Positions 27,405 through 37,671 are shown, numbered from the stretch's first letter. The stretch: DNA of 40,866 nt from Richelia intracellularis HH01 (GCF_000350105.1 NZ_CAIY01000001.1:1-40866), one strand, 5' to 3'. The notes: a model not told the origin generated them from the letters alone. Numbers and translations: made by a program.

Positions 27405-27431
27405 CCATTTAATTCTGACAGAATTAAATGG
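27405..27431. repeat. 13-bp inverted repeat
   Basis: CCATTTAATTCTG (27405-27417) and CAGAATTAAATGG (27419-27431) flank a single A, giving an almost perfect 27-bp palindrome between two convergent genes. In RNA the inner pairs would open into a loop. It has no T-run. Confidence 0.55.
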
Positions 27432-27583
27432 CAATAATATTATGTAATTGCAACAATTGTTGAATAGTCTATCTTTCTTTTTTTCTGATTTACCCAGAGC
27501 CAAGAAATAATTAAAAAACGAAGTACTCTTCAAACACCTAAATTAAATGTGGTTTCAGTTAAGACTTCAGTGTAAAAGGGAAA

Positions 27584-27614
27584 CACAAAAAGGGATAGTG
27601 TGACTGTCTATCCC
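27584..27614 (-). terminator. ahcY terminator
   Basis: GGGATAG (27592-27598) and CTATCCC (27608-27614) form a 7-bp stem. On the minus strand the hairpin is followed by TTTTTGTGTTT, a proper U-tract, 79 bp after the ahcY stop. Confidence 0.65.
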
Positions 27615-27692
27615 ATGATAATTGCCTCGGACAATTTACAAGTAAATTTTTTAGGTTTTAAAGCCTCTATTTAGATGGATTTTCCTTTAATA

Positions 27693-28973
<1,281 letters not shown>

Positions 28974-29143
28974 TTAAATAGTTCCTCTAACAATAAAAAA
29001 TTACGTAATTACTACGCGCTCCCTTACTAGGGTATGCTAAAATTAGTAAATCAGGCCAGGATTTTTTTACCTATATTCTGCTTTCAAACTTGCAAGAACA
29101 TATTTATATTTTTGATAGTAGAGGCCCTAAAATTAAATTAGTT

Positions 29144-29956
29144 TTACCACTGCTCTGATTCGTCTTTTAATAGATGTTTTACCATTCTAGGTGTTAGGTC
29201 TTGTATATTATCTATAACTACTGCTGCTCCAGCTTGTTTTAGCTTCTTTCCATACGCATTCTTTTCAGAGGGGTTTTCTTGCACATGGGGTGGGAGAACT
29301 CCGACTCCAACCCAGTTTATTCTTGGTTCTACTTGCCGTGCATTTTCTACCGTTTGCATATCTGCTACCGTATCCCCTGCATATATTACCATAGAAATAT
29401 GATCAGTTCTACTTTGCAGGAGGCTAACTGTAGCAAAAAGTCCTGTGGGATCTGGTTTGCCAGGAGAATCTTCCATAGCAATTAGAATAGGTGATTGTAA
29501 GCCTAAACGGTCTTGTAAGATATAATTGGCAGATGCACGGGTTGCACCGCTAAAAAATCCCCAGTCAATATTAGCTAAACTTAGTTGTTCTAAATAAGGA
29601 AGTCCTAATAATATTCGTTCATTACAAATATAACCATTCCACTTGTTAGGATCAGTACCAAAATAACGTCTCTGAAAAAAGTCAACAATAGTCTTATAAT
29701 TTATTTTTACTGCTTTGTAGGATTTACCTTGAGTTTCAAAGTAACGATGAACTAACTCTTGAGAAGCTTCCCAATCATTATTCCAAATACCTTCAGATTT
29801 AAGCTCATCAATATCTGTTAAGGTTGGGCGGTATTCCCCAGAAGTGAAATGCTCTACGGTGTCTGCCAAAGCTTTACGATAGGAATTACCAACATCTCGG
29901 ATGACGCCATCAATATCAAAAATAACAAGCGTGCGGATGTAACTATTATCTGTCAT
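29144..29956 (-). CDS. HAD-family phosphatase (cyanobacterial IA subfamily)
   Basis: The 270-residue protein is a haloacid dehalogenase superfamily hydrolase, a cytosolic Mg-dependent phosphatase, of the kind classified as TIGR01548 in cyanobacteria. Motif I FDIDGVIRD is at 13-21 with nucleophile D14 and D16. Motif II SGATRAS is near 135-141, motif III has the Lys in KPDPTG near 168, and motif IV is YAGDTVADM near 192-200. A helical cap domain sits between motifs I and II (about 25-125). All catalytic residues are present. The substrate is unknown. Its neighbour ahcY on the same strand may be coincidence. Confidence 0.85.
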   Translation of the reverse strand: MTDNSYIRTLVIFDIDGVIRDVGNSYRKALADTVEHFTSGEYRPTLTDIDELKSEGIWNNDWEASQELVHRYFETQGKSYKAVKINYKTIVDFFQRRYFGTDPNKWNGYICNERILLGLPYLEQLSLANIDWGFFSGATRASANYILQDRLGLQSPILIAMEDSPGKPDPTGLFATVSLLQSRTDHISMVIYAGDTVADMQTVENARQVEPRINWVGVGVLPPHVQENPSEKNAYGKKLKQAGAAVVIDNIQDLTPRMVKHLLKDESEQW

Positions 29957-31060
29957 TCAATTTTGGATTTTTGTTGAAGGAAGTAAGAGCGAAAAAGCTG
30001 GAGATAAAAGTTTGTGAGTTAATAAGATTAATGACCTGAAACCTCTGATACTTTTGCCCCAATAAGTATCGGCCAGATAGTCTTGAGACTTGAGTTTTTG
30101 GAATTAAAGAATTAATTCTATCTTAGGGCTTTTACTATTTTCATGTCAGCAAAGTCTTAACTGGGGGAAAATTATTTTCCTTTAGCTAAATATAAACCAA
30201 CATAGATTTCAGCTTTTACATAGAAACTAAACCTCCTTAAAAATTTGCGTTCAATGCATTCAAATAGCTTAGCTACAAGAATTAGACCACTATAAACTCA
30301 CTGTTATTTATGCATGATAATGTTTAGATTGCTGGTATAAGATTTACACATATTAATAATAAACAAGTATATCCCTAATTACTTATCCACATATCTACCT
30401 GTAAAGTCTTCGGAGAAGATACTGAAGGTTAAAAGAAAATTTAAGGATAACTAGAACATTTGGTATATACCTTAACAATAAATATAAGGCAAGCATGACA
30501 CATAGTTAATAAACTGAAAAACATGATAGGAAAATCCTAATTGGTGAATCTCTCAAGGCCCATTTAATAGATGTTTTATTTGGGTCTTAGATTTTTAAAT
30601 GACAAGATAATTAGTACTAAAATAGTATTTTCACTATGGTTACCAGTTAGTAACTTTTCTTCATGGTTTTGAAAATGTTGTAAGTTTTATGAATTAGTGT
30701 TGGAGATGCACATATAAATCGTATAGCAATCTCATTAATTTATATTTAGGGAGAACTATTCATACAAATACCTAATACAAAAAAGAAATGTAAGATTGTT
30801 AATATTATAAAATAAACTTATTTTTCAGGCTTTCCTACAAGAGTAAATTTCTGCCAATATCCAATATAAAAATTCTTTGTTATAAACATGTCAATAGTCA
30901 ATTGTAAACAATACCTATTGCAAGTAAAATTGCGTATTTTTTCTTGTATCTAATATAAAACTATGAACTTCCCATATCAAAAGTAACTAGACTAACTTTA
31001 TTACTCCTTTACTAACATCAAGCTTCAAGTATTCAAGTACAATAGTGCTTATATAAAATG
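29957..31060. other. 1.1-kb non-coding region where znuB would be expected
   Basis: No intact gene is present between the 3' end of znuC and the HAD gene. In many cyanobacteria the zinc permease gene znuB directly follows znuC, and this gap is a little longer than a znuB gene. I could not align the translated minus strand to a permease with confidence, so I do not call a pseudogene. See the findings. Confidence 0.5.
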
Positions 31061-31855
31061 CTAAGAAAACTGATGCTGGGAACAGCTAAATCCAGGTCCA
31101 TAGGTAGCCATCATATTATCAGCAGAAAATGCAACTTCTGGAACTCCTGTACAAATGATCGTTTGGTTCAGACAAATCACACGATCACAGTGGCGATTTA
31201 CCATATCAATATCATGCGAAATCTGTAATATAGTCCAACCTTCTTCTTGTTTTAGTTGGTTGAGCAAAATATAAAAGTGTGCCGAGCCCTGGATATCTAA
31301 TCCTGTAAAGGCTTCATCTAGTATCAATAGTTTACGAGGTATAACTAAGCAATATGCCAGCAATACTCGCTTAAGTTGACCACAACTGAGAGTTCCTATA
31401 GCTTGGTTGCGTAGGTGATAAGCATTCGTGCGTTTTAAGGCCTGATTGATTGCTGCTGATTTTTCCTGACCTATTTGCCATAATTTGGATAGGGAATTAC
31501 TATTTTTATATATATTTGCACTCCCTACCCAGCCTAAACCAACTAATTCGCTCACAGATAGGGGAAAACTTCGATTAAAGATGAAATTTTGTGCTATGTA
31601 TCCTAGCAAATAACCTAGCTTCCCCATTTTTGTATTTGGACAACCAAGTATTTGCACTCTTCCAGACATATGAGGGATTAGATTTAGGATGGCTTGTACT
31701 AATGTGGTTTTCCCTGCACCATTTGGTCCTACTATCGCCATATTAGTTTTGGGCAATAATTCAAAGGAGATATCCCTCAAAATCAAATACTTACCCCGGG
31801 ATACATTTAAGCCGTCTACATCCAAAATTGGGTTAGGGGTGTTAGTAATATCCAT
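31061..31855 (-). CDS. znuC: zinc ABC transporter ATP-binding protein ZnuC
   Basis: ZnuC is the cytosolic ATPase of the high-affinity zinc importer ZnuABC. The 264-residue protein has Walker A GPNGAGKTT (43-51), a Q-loop YIAQNF near 87-92, Walker B LLILDEAF (176-183) and the H-loop Q-ISHD. The signature motif reads LSCGQ (156-160) where nearly all ABC proteins have LSGGQ, so one Gly is replaced by Cys. The neighbourhood (znuA upstream on the same strand) fixes the substrate as Zn(II) or possibly Mn(II). About 277 bp separate it from znuA. No permease gene follows in this window. The unusual signature may reduce ATPase activity. Confidence 0.88.
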   Translation of the reverse strand: MDITNTPNPILDVDGLNVSRGKYLILRDISFELLPKTNMAIVGPNGAGKTTLVQAILNLIPHMSGRVQILGCPNTKMGKLGYLLGYIAQNFIFNRSFPLSVSELVGLGWVGSANIYKNSNSLSKLWQIGQEKSAAINQALKRTNAYHLRNQAIGTLSCGQLKRVLLAYCLVIPRKLLILDEAFTGLDIQGSAHFYILLNQLKQEEGWTILQISHDIDMVNRHCDRVICLNQTIICTGVPEVAFSADNMMATYGPGFSCSQHQFS

Positions 31856-32132
31856 ATTTCAGGTTACGAAAATTCAAAATAACAATATAGAAGAATGACA
31901 AAATAACTTTAAAACTATATGGTACATCCCGTTCACCTAACGAAGAGAAGAGAATGAGAGTTTGAAAGATTCGTGAATATGAGAATCTGATGTATTAGCC
32001 TTCTAGTATGAACATTCTAAAGAATCTACTTTGTCAGATGATGCTACCTATCAATTCTTGGCCTAGGCAATAACAATTTATAAATGGACAGAACAGTAAA
32101 ATATTCCCATAAAATTGATATTAATAAGTAAT

Positions 32133-33131
32133 TTACTTACAAGCCGAAGCCAAGTTTTCTAAATTAGCGTGCATACCTTGGAAATAATATAGGGGATTTT
32201 TATCCCCCAATTCTAAAGAATCTAGATAAAGTAAAGTAATATTTAAATCTTTAGCAAGATTGTTAAGTAATTTATTATCTATACCAAATTCGCCGAATAA
32301 GGCTTTCACTTGATACTTTTTAACAGTATTCACAACTTTTTTTAATTCGTGTGGTGATAATTGTTCTTCTGGCAGCTCCACAATGACTACTTGTTCAAGA
32401 CTATATCTTTTGGCAAGATATGGAAAGGCATCATGAAAGGTGATAAATTTGCAGCTCATATCAATAGCATGATTTTGCAATCTTTGCTGAAAAGCACTAT
32501 GCAGGTTCAATAATTCCTTTATATAAGCAGATGCATTGTCCTGATAGCTACTTTTATTTTTTGGATCGACAGTAATTAATCCATCTCGAATATTGTTGAC
32601 TTGTTGTATTACTAGTATGGGATCTAACCATACATGGGGGTTCCCTCCAGTATGATGATGCGACTTATCATAATGTTTTCCAGTAGTTTCTAAAGGATCG
32701 ATTGGATTTAAGGGATTAATTCCTCTACTCGCATCAATTATATGAAGCCCTTTGTTCTCAGAACTTTTAACAGCACCATCTAAAAATTTTTCCAGACCCA
32801 GGCCGTTTTTTACTAGTATATTAGCCAATGCCAATTTTTTTATATTTTCTGGGGTTATTTGATAATGGTGTATTTCAATACCCGGAGGCACAAGCACCTC
32901 AATTTCTGCCAAATCACCGGCTACAGCTCTTGTAAACCAATAAATTGGCAAAAATGTAGTCATAATTTTCACTTTATTATTTACTGATACAGGGACCAGG
33001 GAGTTAGATATCTTTGCGGAATAATCCTTGGAGTCACCTTCTAATTTTTGTGAACTAGATAGAACACAACCTTCAAAACCCAATAGAAACAAAGATAATA
33101 AAAGCCAGAGTATTCTGCAATTATTCTTCAT
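32133..33131 (-). CDS. znuA: zinc-binding lipoprotein ZnuA
   Basis: ZnuA is the periplasmic metal-binding protein that delivers Zn(II) to the ZnuB/ZnuC importer. From the ATG at 33131 the signal peptide is MKNNCRILWLLLSLFLLGFEGC with a lipobox-like FEGC, so it is likely a lipoprotein. An in-frame ATG ten codons upstream (33161) is possible but gives a less typical signal. A short His-rich segment (KSHHHTGGNPH) lies between the two lobes, as in zinc- rather than manganese-specific members. Likely metal ligands are in EIHHYQ, NPHVWLDP and TFHDAFPY. It is divergent from the porin gene, with which it shares a 150-200-bp control region that contains inverted repeats. Confidence 0.9.
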   Translation of the reverse strand: MKNNCRILWLLLSLFLLGFEGCVLSSSQKLEGDSKDYSAKISNSLVPVSVNNKVKIMTTFLPIYWFTRAVAGDLAEIEVLVPPGIEIHHYQITPENIKKLALANILVKNGLGLEKFLDGAVKSSENKGLHIIDASRGINPLNPIDPLETTGKHYDKSHHHTGGNPHVWLDPILVIQQVNNIRDGLITVDPKNKSSYQDNASAYIKELLNLHSAFQQRLQNHAIDMSCKFITFHDAFPYLAKRYSLEQVVIVELPEEQLSPHELKKVVNTVKKYQVKALFGEFGIDNKLLNNLAKDLNITLLYLDSLELGDKNPLYYFQGMHANLENLASACK

Positions 33132-33202
33132 CCATTTATAAACTTTGCACTTTAGTTTCATTTTTTAGATTTATCCTAGTAGACTTTTAGCTCAATAGAT
33201 AA

Positions 33203-33228
33203 AAAGTCGGACTTTATATTTCGACTTT
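33203..33228. promoter_or_regulatory. inverted repeat in znuA/porin divergent region
   Basis: AAAGTCG (33203-33209) and CGACTTT (33222-33228) form a 7-bp stem with a 12-nt loop. On the plus strand a long T-run follows, and on the minus strand CGACTTTTTATC follows, so it could act as a two-way attenuator or terminator between divergent promoters, or as an operator. Confidence 0.45.
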
Positions 33229-33260
33229 CTTTTTTTTGCTTTTAAGTATAATTTAAGAAC

Positions 33261-33284
33261 AAGTATCATTATGAGAAAATACTT
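33261..33284. promoter_or_regulatory. AAGTAT dyad before porin gene
   Basis: AAGTAT (33261-33266) and ATACTT (33279-33284) form an inverted repeat with 12 bp between, 56 bp before the likely porin ATG. The central TATCATTATGAGA only vaguely recalls Zur-type TGATAAT sites. A metal-responsive operator is speculation. Confidence 0.3.
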
Positions 33285-33340
33285 AGAAATAGATATCAAC
33301 TACTTTTGTGCAAAACCTGAAAATCTATGTGTGGAAGGCA

Positions 33341-34954
33341 ATGAAGAAATTCCTGGGTTCACTACTAATTAATTCTGTAGTTATGGGCGTTGTTTTATCT
33401 TTGGAAGTTATGGGGGTAGCAGCAAAGGGTACACCAACTTCAGCAATGGTGGAAGAGAATCAGAAAACAAACAAGGAAGAACAAAATGCCCAAATAAGCT
33501 CTAGACGTAAGTTATCAGATGTAAATCCAACGGATTGGGCTTTCCAGGCTTTGCAATCTTTGGTTGAGAGATATGGTTGCATTATTGGGTATCCCAATAA
33601 TACTTATCGTGGGAACAGAGTAATAACACGATATGAATTTGCTGCTGGTCTTAATGCTTGTTTGGAGAGAGTTAACCAATTAATTGCTACAGAAGCAGCA
33701 GATATGGTTAACAAAGAGGACTTGGCTATGTTGCAAAGGTTGCAAGGGGAATTCTCCGTGGAAATGGCTGCACTCCGAGAACATATAAACAGTTTAATGG
33801 CCCATACTGGAAAATTAAAAACGGAACAGTTTTCAACTACGACAAAACTTCAAGGAGACGTTATTACAGCTGTAAGTGATGTTCTGTCAGGAAATACATA
33901 TAACAGTGACAATACAACTTTTGCAGCTCGGACCCGAATAAAACTTCTAACTAGTTTTACTGGAAAAGATACTCTATTTACTAGGTTGGAAGCGAATAAT
34001 ATTCTCGGACCTAATATTAGTACACGGGAAGGGAGTTTTTCCTTTAGTGGAGAGGATGGTAATACGGATATTGCCTTAGGCACTCTATATTATCAATTTC
34101 CTGCAAATAAAAATACTCAAGTGACTGTCATGGGAAACGCAGGTGCAGCAGACTATTTTGCCAATACTGTCAACCTTTTTGATAGGGATGGTGGAGTAGT
34201 TCCTTTATCATTATTTGGTACTGGGAATCCCATTTACCACCATATGAATGGTGCTGGCTTAGGTATAACTCACCAATTTGGAGGTAAGTTAGATTTGAGC
34301 TTAGGCTATTTAGCAAATTCATCTAACAATCCTAGTAATGGTAATGGCTTATTTAATGGAGGTTATGGAGCTTTAACCCAACTAACTCTCAAACCCAGTA
34401 ATCGCCTTACCTTTGGTTTAACTTATATTAATGCCTATAACCAAGAACTAGCCACAGGTAGCAATCGGGCAAACCTACGGACATTTTTAGGTGAATTCGT
34501 CCAAAATGCTACAAATAACCCTAACGACTCCTCTGTACCAATTTCCAGTAATTCCTACGGTATACAAGCATCTCATAAACTCAATGACAAAGTATTGTTA
34601 GGAGGTTGGGTTGGCTATACCACAGCTCGTAACTTGTCTACTAAAGGAGGTTTGATTGACCGTGGTGATATCGATATCTGGAATTGTGCTGTAACCTTTG
34701 GACTTCTCGATTTAGGCAAAAAGGGTAACCTTGCCGGAATAATAATGGGTATAGAACCAAAAGTTACGAAATCGAATATTAGCCAAATATCAGAAGATAA
34801 TGATACCTCGTTGCACCTTGAGGCTTTTTATGAATATCAGGTAACAGATAATATTGCTATTACCCCTGGAGTTATTTGGCTAACGGCACCTGATCATAAC
34901 AGTAATAACGATAATATCTTAATGGGCATATTGAGAACTAACTTTAGTTTTTAA
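33341..34954 (+). CDS. SLH-domain OprB-type outer-membrane porin
   Basis: The protein belongs to the cyanobacterial SLH-plus-OprB porin family, trimeric outer-membrane channels that are held to the peptidoglycan by the SLH domain. From the ATG at 33341 it is 537 residues with a Sec signal peptide (MKKFLGSLLINSVVMGVVLS...). An SLH domain follows at about 56-115 (LSDVNPTDWAFQALQSLVER, then YRGNRVITRYEFAAGL), then a coiled coil at about 115-160. The beta-barrel fills the rest and ends in an aromatic FSF, typical for barrel insertion. The frame extends to a GTG at 33308, but the ATG gives a better signal peptide. Position beside znuA suggests a role in metal supply, but this family mostly passes small ions and sugars, so that is inference. 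Confidence 0.9.
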   Translation: MKKFLGSLLINSVVMGVVLSLEVMGVAAKGTPTSAMVEENQKTNKEEQNAQISSRRKLSDVNPTDWAFQALQSLVERYGCIIGYPNNTYRGNRVITRYEFAAGLNACLERVNQLIATEAADMVNKEDLAMLQRLQGEFSVEMAALREHINSLMAHTGKLKTEQFSTTTKLQGDVITAVSDVLSGNTYNSDNTTFAARTRIKLLTSFTGKDTLFTRLEANNILGPNISTREGSFSFSGEDGNTDIALGTLYYQFPANKNTQVTVMGNAGAADYFANTVNLFDRDGGVVPLSLFGTGNPIYHHMNGAGLGITHQFGGKLDLSLGYLANSSNNPSNGNGLFNGGYGALTQLTLKPSNRLTFGLTYINAYNQELATGSNRANLRTFLGEFVQNATNNPNDSSVPISSNSYGIQASHKLNDKVLLGGWVGYTTARNLSTKGGLIDRGDIDIWNCAVTFGLLDLGKKGNLAGIIMGIEPKVTKSNISQISEDNDTSLHLEAFYEYQVTDNIAITPGVIWLTAPDHNSNNDNILMGILRTNFSF

Positions 34955-34997
34955 ATAGACTTTAGAGTTTTCCAATAAAATTTTTGGGAAATAACTT

Positions 34998-35047
34998 AAG
35001 GTTTCAGTTGAAATTTTATAAATACATTGATTCATGAAACCTTTTTT
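34998..35047 (+). terminator. porin gene terminator
   Basis: AAGGTTTCA (34998-35006) pairs with TGAAACCTT (35035-35043), and T continues to 35047. The 9-bp stem has a 28-nt loop. It starts 44 bp after the porin stop on the same strand. Confidence 0.55.
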
Positions 35048-35349
35048 GTCCTACCATTAAGTGAGATTTTTATATAATAGCAATTATGGCCATGAAACTT
35101 TTGCCAAAGTTCTTCTATTATTGTATTTTCTGCCTGATAAAGTATTTTTATGAAATGTTCATGGCTGATATAATTCTCAATTTTAGTAATTTTGATTATT
35201 GCAATATAGGGAGTATTATTACCGTTTCATAATTATAATAAGCCCCAAATTTACTCTATCTTAACTAGAATATGATTAGGTAAAATTGCCACATTCTATC
35301 TAGGTTGTTTAGCTTTATATCATAGAGGTTTATCTGAATTGAAACGAGG

Positions 35350-35394
35350 TGCCCTATTTACTTGAATATGTCTAATACTAAAGTAAATAGGGCA
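35350..35394. repeat. 14-bp perfect inverted repeat
   Basis: TGCCCTATTTACTT (35350-35363) is the exact complement of 35381-35394 around a 17-nt spacer. It is one of the most GC-containing stems in the intergenic DNA. It lies 400 bp after the porin stop and has no T-run on either side. Confidence 0.6.
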
Positions 35395-35547
35395 TATCAT
35401 GGCTTATTAACTGAAAAACCTAATTGTTAACTTGCCTAAGCCTTGATTGTTTTTAATGGGATGTTCAAGTTCATCAACTATAATTTTTATAAGACCATAA
35501 TTAAGAGGATTAATCAATTATTAATTATAGGTGCTTAATTTTGTATT

Positions 35548-35763
35548 ATGGTGACAGCATTCCATTACGAAGTAGACATTTTAAGATACCTTATAATTTA
35601 TGTTTTTAGTAATGACTTTGATCACAATTTACATAGGGCAAAGGGTAAACCTCTATTAATTAGAGTCTTGGATAAAATTCTAAGTAGCACAGAATATAAA
35701 ATGATTGATATTGGGAATTATGCAGGCAGATTGTACATTGTTTCAGGGAAAGAATATCTGTAG
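35548..35763 (+). CDS. doubtful small ORF, possible gene remnant
   Basis: A 71-codon ATG frame encodes a mixed-character peptide with a hydrophobic segment (RYLIIYVFSNDF) and a C-terminal part ending YAGRLYIVSGKEYL. I do not recognise it. It has no ribosome binding site and lies in AT-rich DNA where frames of this length can occur by chance. The C-terminal half looks more protein-like than the start, so it may be the tail of a decayed gene. Confidence 0.3.
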   Translation: MVTAFHYEVDILRYLIIYVFSNDFDHNLHRAKGKPLLIRVLDKILSSTEYKMIDIGNYAGRLYIVSGKEYL

Positions 35764-36189
35764 TTAGGAAAACTCATAAGTTGTTATAAGAGCCAATAAA
35801 TATTGCTAATATAAATCAAAAATTCTACAACTTAATTTTTTTATTTTCCATATCAAACACTCTCAGATTATATATGTTTTTATATCCAGTCTTTCCTAAA
35901 TTTGATTGCTAGCCCTACTAGTCTCTATTATTTACAAATAGTTCTATTTGATGACTATATGATTCTACAATTCTGGCATTTACCTTATGTATAAAAAATA
36001 ATTTTGATGACAATTTAATTATCAAAGCAACTACCATAGTCTATGGCAAAATATAACAAAATATCATTTAGTAATTTATTTCTTATTATTTTTATAATGT
36101 CTGTTTACAAATTGATATTATGTTCATAATTCCTAATATATCTGGTGGGTCTAAATCATATAAACTTTGTCATGTATGACATATAAACT
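35764..36189. other. non-coding AT-rich gap
   Basis: This 426-bp stretch has no visible gene or strong repeat. Its end must hold the promoter for the membrane protein at 36190. Confidence 0.5.
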
Positions 36190-36648
36190 ATGATGCAAAA
36201 TGCCGTGACTTTCTCTATTAATAATTGGCTTGAAAAAAAACAAGAGCTCTTACGCTTATTAAAATTACTAGATTGGTCTACTCATCATCCTGTTATAAGT
36301 TCAATTATTATACTATTTATAATTACTATCGTATTTACCCTTATTAAGGTGATTATTCGAATGGTTGAAAATACTATTTTATCAATCATTCACATACCAT
36401 TGAGGGTATTTTTAGGCATTATAAGGGCTGGCTGGAGCTCAACAAATAAATTTACTAAACTAATATTTCAAAATATTGAGCCAATAGAAAAAAAATATTT
36501 TCCTGCCACATCAAAATATAACAATTCAATTATAAGTACTATGGAAGGGAAAAAAATGTCAGAGATTTATCAGCAATTAACAGAACTAAATAAACAACAG
36601 GAGAAACTCTTACAGGAAATTCATAACATCTTGGAACAAGATAAATAA
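36190..36648 (+). CDS. small membrane protein with coiled-coil tail
   Basis: The 152-residue protein is unknown to me. A short amphipathic start (NNWLEKKQELLRLLKLLDW) is followed by a clear membrane span at about 36-60 (VISSIIILFIITIVFTLIKV), then a second, more amphipathic hydrophobic segment at about 64-84. A basic linker leads to a C-terminal coiled coil at about 120-152, rich in Glu, Gln and Lys (EIYQQLTELNKQQEKLLQEI). The protein is probably held in the inner or thylakoid membrane with the coiled coil free to bind a partner. The first two codons are both ATG. The even amino-acid use and intact frame in a degraded region suggest a real, selected gene. Confidence 0.65.
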   Translation: MMQNAVTFSINNWLEKKQELLRLLKLLDWSTHHPVISSIIILFIITIVFTLIKVIIRMVENTILSIIHIPLRVFLGIIRAGWSSTNKFTKLIFQNIEPIEKKYFPATSKYNNSIISTMEGKKMSEIYQQLTELNKQQEKLLQEIHNILEQDK

Positions 36649-37383
36649 AAGATAAATTATTGTATATATGATTAATAATAATTCATATTACTTCAATGCC
36701 TGCTCCATATTCGGTATTATTTTTTTCGGTTTATGAATTTTCTATCTGGTCTTACTGACAAAAGGTTATAATGAAGATAATAAAATTAAAATATTCAAAA
36801 TTAGTAAGGTTAAAAATTTACTTGTACAATAGCTAATACTTACATATATATCCATAATATATTGAAATAATATTAGTCCTATTAGACTAACACTTAAAAT
36901 CTAAGTTATTCAAAAGAGACATAAATAATATGCTTAAATCTAACTGAAGAATTCTTATCTCCTCTTATGTAAACCATATGATTGCACTTACAAATGTGTA
37001 CCATTTATGATTAGTATATTATTGACAAATCATGTTAGACTTCTATTAACTCAAGTCCAACACTTCATAAAAATTATATGGAGCACCTTAAAGGTAATAC
37101 TTTACCACATCGATAAATAGCTATAAAAATCTAAAAATAAGAGAAACATTGAATTCGCTGATAATTGAAAATACAGCGCTGCTATGGTATTAAATCCTCT
37201 CTAAAGAAAATATCATTGAGAATAACATAAAACTAACTCTAATTGACTTAAAAAATTTGTTGATTTGATTTTTATTCAGATGTACGCAACGTCTTTAAAT
37301 CGGTTAATTTTTTATCCTTATTTTTACCTATAATTCAATCAGAATCCTAGTTATTTCACCAAATTTACAAGAATTTAAAAATG

Positions 37384-37411
37384 GTGGTAAGTAGATTTTC
37401 TCACTTACCAC
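37384..37411 (-). terminator. putative pedR-side terminator
   Basis: GTGGTAAGT (37384-37392) and ACTTACCAC (37403-37411) form a 9-bp stem. On the minus strand CATTTTTAAATTC follows, a fair U-tract. It lies 260 bp downstream of the pedR stop, beyond the 37551-37641 element, so it could end a transcript that includes both. Confidence 0.5.
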
Positions 37412-37550
37412 TAAGATAATTGTATGCTGCAAGCAACATAAAGAAAATTCATTTGCGGCATTCAAATACCAGGAAATTATGCTGAGTACATAATTTGCAT
37501 TAATCGTAAGTTAATCTCTTTGGTATACAGAGTCACCTATACACATTAAG

Positions 37551-37641
37551 AATTGTCTTCTCACAGCCTAGTGGAATTAGAATTCAGAGATTCACACAAA
37601 TAGTGAGGTGTAATGAGAAAAATACTTAAGAGAAGACAATT
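37551..37641. ncRNA. possible structured RNA element next to pedR
   Basis: AATTGTCTTCTC (37551-37562) is the exact complement of GAGAAGACAATT (37630-37641). The 67 nt between contain further pairing chances (CTCAC at 37560-37564 with GTGAG at 37603-37607). It is in the 3' region of pedR on the minus strand, between pedR and a hairpin terminator. It could be a pedR 3' UTR structure or a small RNA. I do not match it to a known RNA family. Confidence 0.3.
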
Positions 37642-37671
37642 GTAATAGTTTTGGTAATATGCAAAAAACAA

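Larger units (their letters stand above)
26915..27692. other. non-coding region between convergent genes
   Basis: This 778-bp gap lies between the 3' ends of the TonB-like gene and ahcY. It has terminator-like hairpins at 26947-26973 and 27584-27614, plus a 13-bp inverted repeat at 27405-27431. A minus-strand frame of about 61 codons around 27170-27355 looks like chance and is not called. Confidence 0.5.
34955..35547. other. non-coding region after the porin gene
   Basis: This 593-bp stretch has no intact gene. It contains the porin terminator (34998-35047) and the 14-bp inverted repeat at 35350-35394. Confidence 0.5.
36649..37671. other. 1-kb non-coding region beside pedR
   Basis: No gene is seen. 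It contains a small dyad TTAGTC-N6-GACTAA (36873-36890), a hairpin at 37384-37411, and a long inverted repeat at 37551-37641 (both listed). Confidence 0.5.
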
